From G963674505 sp964575975 (GTDB lineage: Bacteria; Desulfobacterota; Desulfobacteria; Desulfobacterales; SKZT01), in the NCBI GenBank assembly GCA_964575975.1, contig CAZNTU010000311.1, positions 1 through 5,861 of the forward strand: 5,861 nt of DNA, written 5' to 3'. The position numbers and the translations under genes are program-made. This document shows positions 5,259-5,861 of this stretch, piece after piece. Under the pieces are notes generated by a model, which was not told the DNA's origin, ran no database searches, and worked only from the letters and a program-made list of their open reading frames with translations. Numbering within the stretch: the first letter of the stretch is position 1; every line of letters begins with the position of its first letter.

Positions 5259-5837
5259 ATGACCGCCTCGCTCGTTTTGATCGGCGCCATATTTTTCATA
5301 TCCCTGGTGCTTACGATGGTCGGCCTCGGAGGGGGTTTGATATTTTCGCCCCTCTTCGTGATCCTCGGGTTCGCCAAGTCCGAGGCCGCCTCGGCATCGT
5401 TGTTGCTTAATATAGCGGGGGCCGCTTCCGCGTCGTTCGTCTATTCCCGGAAAAAAATGGTGGACTATTCGCTTGCCGTGCCCTTGATCGTTTCCTCCGC
5501 CCTGGCGGCGCCCATCGGCTCGTGGTTGAACGTCCGAATCGAGACCGAACCGTTTCTGCTGGCGATGGCGATAGTACTGGCCGCTGCCGGCGTTCGAATG
5601 CTGATGCCGTCTCCGGCCGGAACCGAGCACGCGGAGATCGGCAGTTCGAAAAAAACAGTCGGCGGAATCGTCATCGGAGCATGCATCGGCTTTTTAGGCG
5701 GCATGCTGGGGATAGGCGGCGGGGTGTTCATCGTCCCGCTTCTCATTTACGTGCTGAAAACGCCGATCAAAATCGCTGCCGCCTCCTCCACCTTCATCGA
5801 CGGAAAAATGGTTTCCACCCCTCTCGAAGCGAGGTGA
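5259..5837 (+). CDS. TauE/SafE-family permease, C-terminally truncated
   Basis: The 192-residue product has the family's two glycine hairpins, GLGGGLIFSP (22-31) and GIGGGVFIVP (151-160), each opening a repeat half, and about five to six membrane segments (3-30, 43-62, 71-90, 98-116, 133-165). Full-length members have about 250 residues and eight segments. After AAASSTFI (173-180) the family continues into another membrane segment; here the hydrophilic DGKMVSTPLEAR and a TGA follow. I infer that a deletion with one edge near 5799 joined the gene to sequence upstream of the next one, so function is doubtful. The start has GGGGGGAG eight bases before ATG. It follows the ArsR/Cys-rich frame by 25 bases in the same operon, suggesting regulated export of a sulfur anion or related substrate. 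It is not closely similar to the TauE/SafE protein at 832-1620. Confidence 0.82.
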   Translation: MTASLVLIGAIFFISLVLTMVGLGGGLIFSPLFVILGFAKSEAASASLLLNIAGAASASFVYSRKKMVDYSLAVPLIVSSALAAPIGSWLNVRIETEPFLLAMAIVLAAAGVRMLMPSPAGTEHAEIGSSKKTVGGIVIGACIGFLGGMLGIGGGVFIVPLLIYVLKTPIKIAAASSTFIDGKMVSTPLEAR

Positions 5838-5843
5838 GAGCAA

Positions 5844-5861
5844 ATGAGAATCGAGAAAGAT
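5844..5861 (+). CDS. Start of a further gene, possibly class II fumarase (partial)
   Basis: ATG 5844 has GAGGTG (5831-5836) seven bases upstream, overlapping the TauE stop codon. Only six codons are in the window: MRIEKD. That N-terminus is common in class II fumarases and related lyases (MRIEKDxMG...), which prompts the suggestion, but six residues cannot establish it. Confidence 0.35.

Overview
The window reads as chromosomal DNA of moderate GC content. The best guess for its source is a Desulfobacterota-like (sulfate-reducer or relative) or similar anaerobic bacterium. Two things suggest this: a regulator that fuses a tyrosine-recombinase fold to paired TOBE domains, the architecture described for the tungstate regulator TunR of sulfate reducers, and intergenic C6-TCAA-G6 repeats. 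This is inference; the window has no rRNA or marker gene.

Layout. Positions 1-418 hold no credible gene but carry four copies of a C6-TCAA-G6 palindromic repeat, one of them inverted. Positions 419-790 are the remains of a RelE-type toxin-antitoxin pair: the antitoxin frame is broken by a small indel and the toxin stops halfway. Positions 832-1880 (minus strand) hold a PadR-family regulator with an abnormal C-terminus that runs into a full-length TauE/SafE permease gene. Positions 1941-3047 (minus) encode the TunR-like regulator, divergent from a MOT1-family molybdate/tungstate permease at 3274-4602 (plus). Their shared control region contains overlapping, oppositely directed promoters and an inverted repeat, TGTCACG-N14-CGTGACA. 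Positions 4688-5233 hold an ArsR-family regulator with a perfect 22-bp palindrome at its promoter. Its reading frame continues into a cysteine-rich 49-residue tail that has its own strong Shine-Dalgarno and ATG. A second TauE/SafE gene follows (5259-5837) but lacks roughly its last quarter. The final 18 bases look like the start of another gene, possibly a class II fumarase.

Together this is an anion-transport neighbourhood: three membrane transporters, each next to its own regulator (PadR with TauE/SafE, TunR-like with MOT1, ArsR with TauE/SafE). The MOT1/TunR-like pair is the best supported functional unit: the regulator probably senses molybdate or tungstate through its TOBE domains and controls both itself and the permease. 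The ArsR/Cys-rich/TauE unit looks like a thiol- or metal(loid)-responsive efflux operon.

Four genes in under 6 kb (antitoxin, toxin, PadR, second TauE) are broken or end abnormally. Either this is a decaying accessory region or the assembly contains small errors; read-level checking would separate these.
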